Origin: JACDAL01 sp963849115
GTDB taxonomy: Bacteria > Actinomycetota > CADDZG01 > WHSQ01
Assembly (NCBI GenBank): GCA_963849115.1
Contig: CAWKGK010000009.1
Location: forward strand, 992,001 to 1,056,000
DNA length: 64,000 nucleotides
Direction: 5' to 3'
Shown: piece by piece, positions 63,881 through 64,000 of the stretch
Layout of the letters: each line of letters opens with the position of its first letter
Numbering within the stretch: position 1 is the stretch's first letter
The notes under the pieces: generated by a model
Database searches by the model: none
Told to the model about the DNA's origin: nothing
Seen by the model: the letters and a program-made list of their open reading frames with translations, nothing else
Made by a program: the position numbers and the translations under genes

Positions 63881-64000
63881 ATGACGTCCCGTCGCGCCAT
63901 CGCCTGGCGCCACCACGACTTCGAGAGCCACGCCCGTCCCGTCAAGGTTGTCGTGGCCGGGCCTTTTTCGGCGGGCAAGACGACCCTCATCAGCACCATC
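63881..64000 (+). CDS. Ras-like small GTPase, N-terminal part (runs off the window)
   Basis: The first 40 residues are visible. A basic N-terminal tail leads into VKVVVAGPFSAGKTTLISTI, a Walker A/G1 motif very like that of the GTPase at 59462 (VKVVVTGHFAAGKTALISTI). It starts 13 nt after the DUF4388 gene, so the plus operon is LC7 - DUF4388 - GTPase. The rest of the gene and its G3 and G4 motifs lie beyond the window. Confidence 0.78.
   Translation, partial: MTSRRAIAWRHHDFESHARPVKVVVAGPFSAGKTTLISTI

Overview
This 64 kb window is GC-rich, densely coding bacterial chromosome with no tRNA, rRNA, CRISPR array, insertion sequence or phage block that I can see. It looks like a deep-branching member of the Actinomycetota. 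The reasons are the gene order rarA - small membrane protein - alaS - ruvX - mltG - aroE, a gluABCD-type amino-acid ABC operon, a phosphofructokinase with the pyrophosphate-type residues seen in actinomycetes, a MoxR/DUF58/transglutaminase cluster, and very frequent leaderless transcription. Several families have an archaeal flavour (COG2403, the TIGR00300 ornithine cyclodeaminase-like family, TreT-like trehalose synthase). A lineage name below phylum level is not justified from sequence reading alone.

Layout. 0-5 kb: copper ATPase CopA behind a CsoR-like operator, a stand-alone 5'-3' exonuclease, a histidine phosphatase that seems to start at ATC, and an aminotransferase. 5-12 kb: TetR regulator, COG2403 and TIGR00300 proteins, an RlpA-like wall protein, PPi-type PfkA, threonine aldolase and an RsbW-like ATPase. 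12-17.6 kb: thiO-thiS-thiG, two DUF72 proteins, a DUF4188 protein and an EamA transporter. 17.7-25.5 kb: MoxR/DUF58/transglutaminase operon, nitroreductase, sugar isomerase-like protein, small membrane proteins and thiE. 25.6-32 kb: leuCD, Ca2+/H+ exchanger, amidohydrolase, TreT-like glycosyltransferase, YbdK-like ligase and a DUF59 protein. 32-36.6 kb: gluABCD-type operon and a threonine synthase-like enzyme. 36.7-43.3 kb: an envelope-lipid-like cluster of two flippase-like proteins, a PAP2-kinase fusion, two PAP2 phosphatases and an orphan osmolyte-binding lipoprotein. 43.4-50.4 kb: VOC protein, ABC exporter and gcvH-gcvT-gcvPA-gcvPB. 50.3-57.9 kb: a frameshifted AbiEi/DUF559 gene, then rarA to aroE, with aroE frameshifted.

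57.9-64 kb holds the most unusual block: two divergent operons of Ras-like small GTPases, roadblock/LC7 proteins and DUF4388 (PATAN-type) proteins, one with a V4R-like putative sensor. They are separated by a 523-bp intergenic region rich in inverted repeats. The combination suggests a ligand-responsive GTPase switch, possibly controlling polarity, pili or another surface process.

Across the window I see a recurring leaderless promoter architecture: a TANNNT-type -10 exactly 6 nt before the start codon at ten genes, which fixes several start sites. I also see three families of short structured intergenic repeats. R1 has 2 copies with compensatory stem changes. R2 has 3 copies with 10-bp inverted ends and supplies the C-terminal codons of two genes. 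R3 has 5 copies of a hairpin followed by GTNGRRAAGRTCG. Two genes carry single-base frameshifts that could be assembly errors or real decay.
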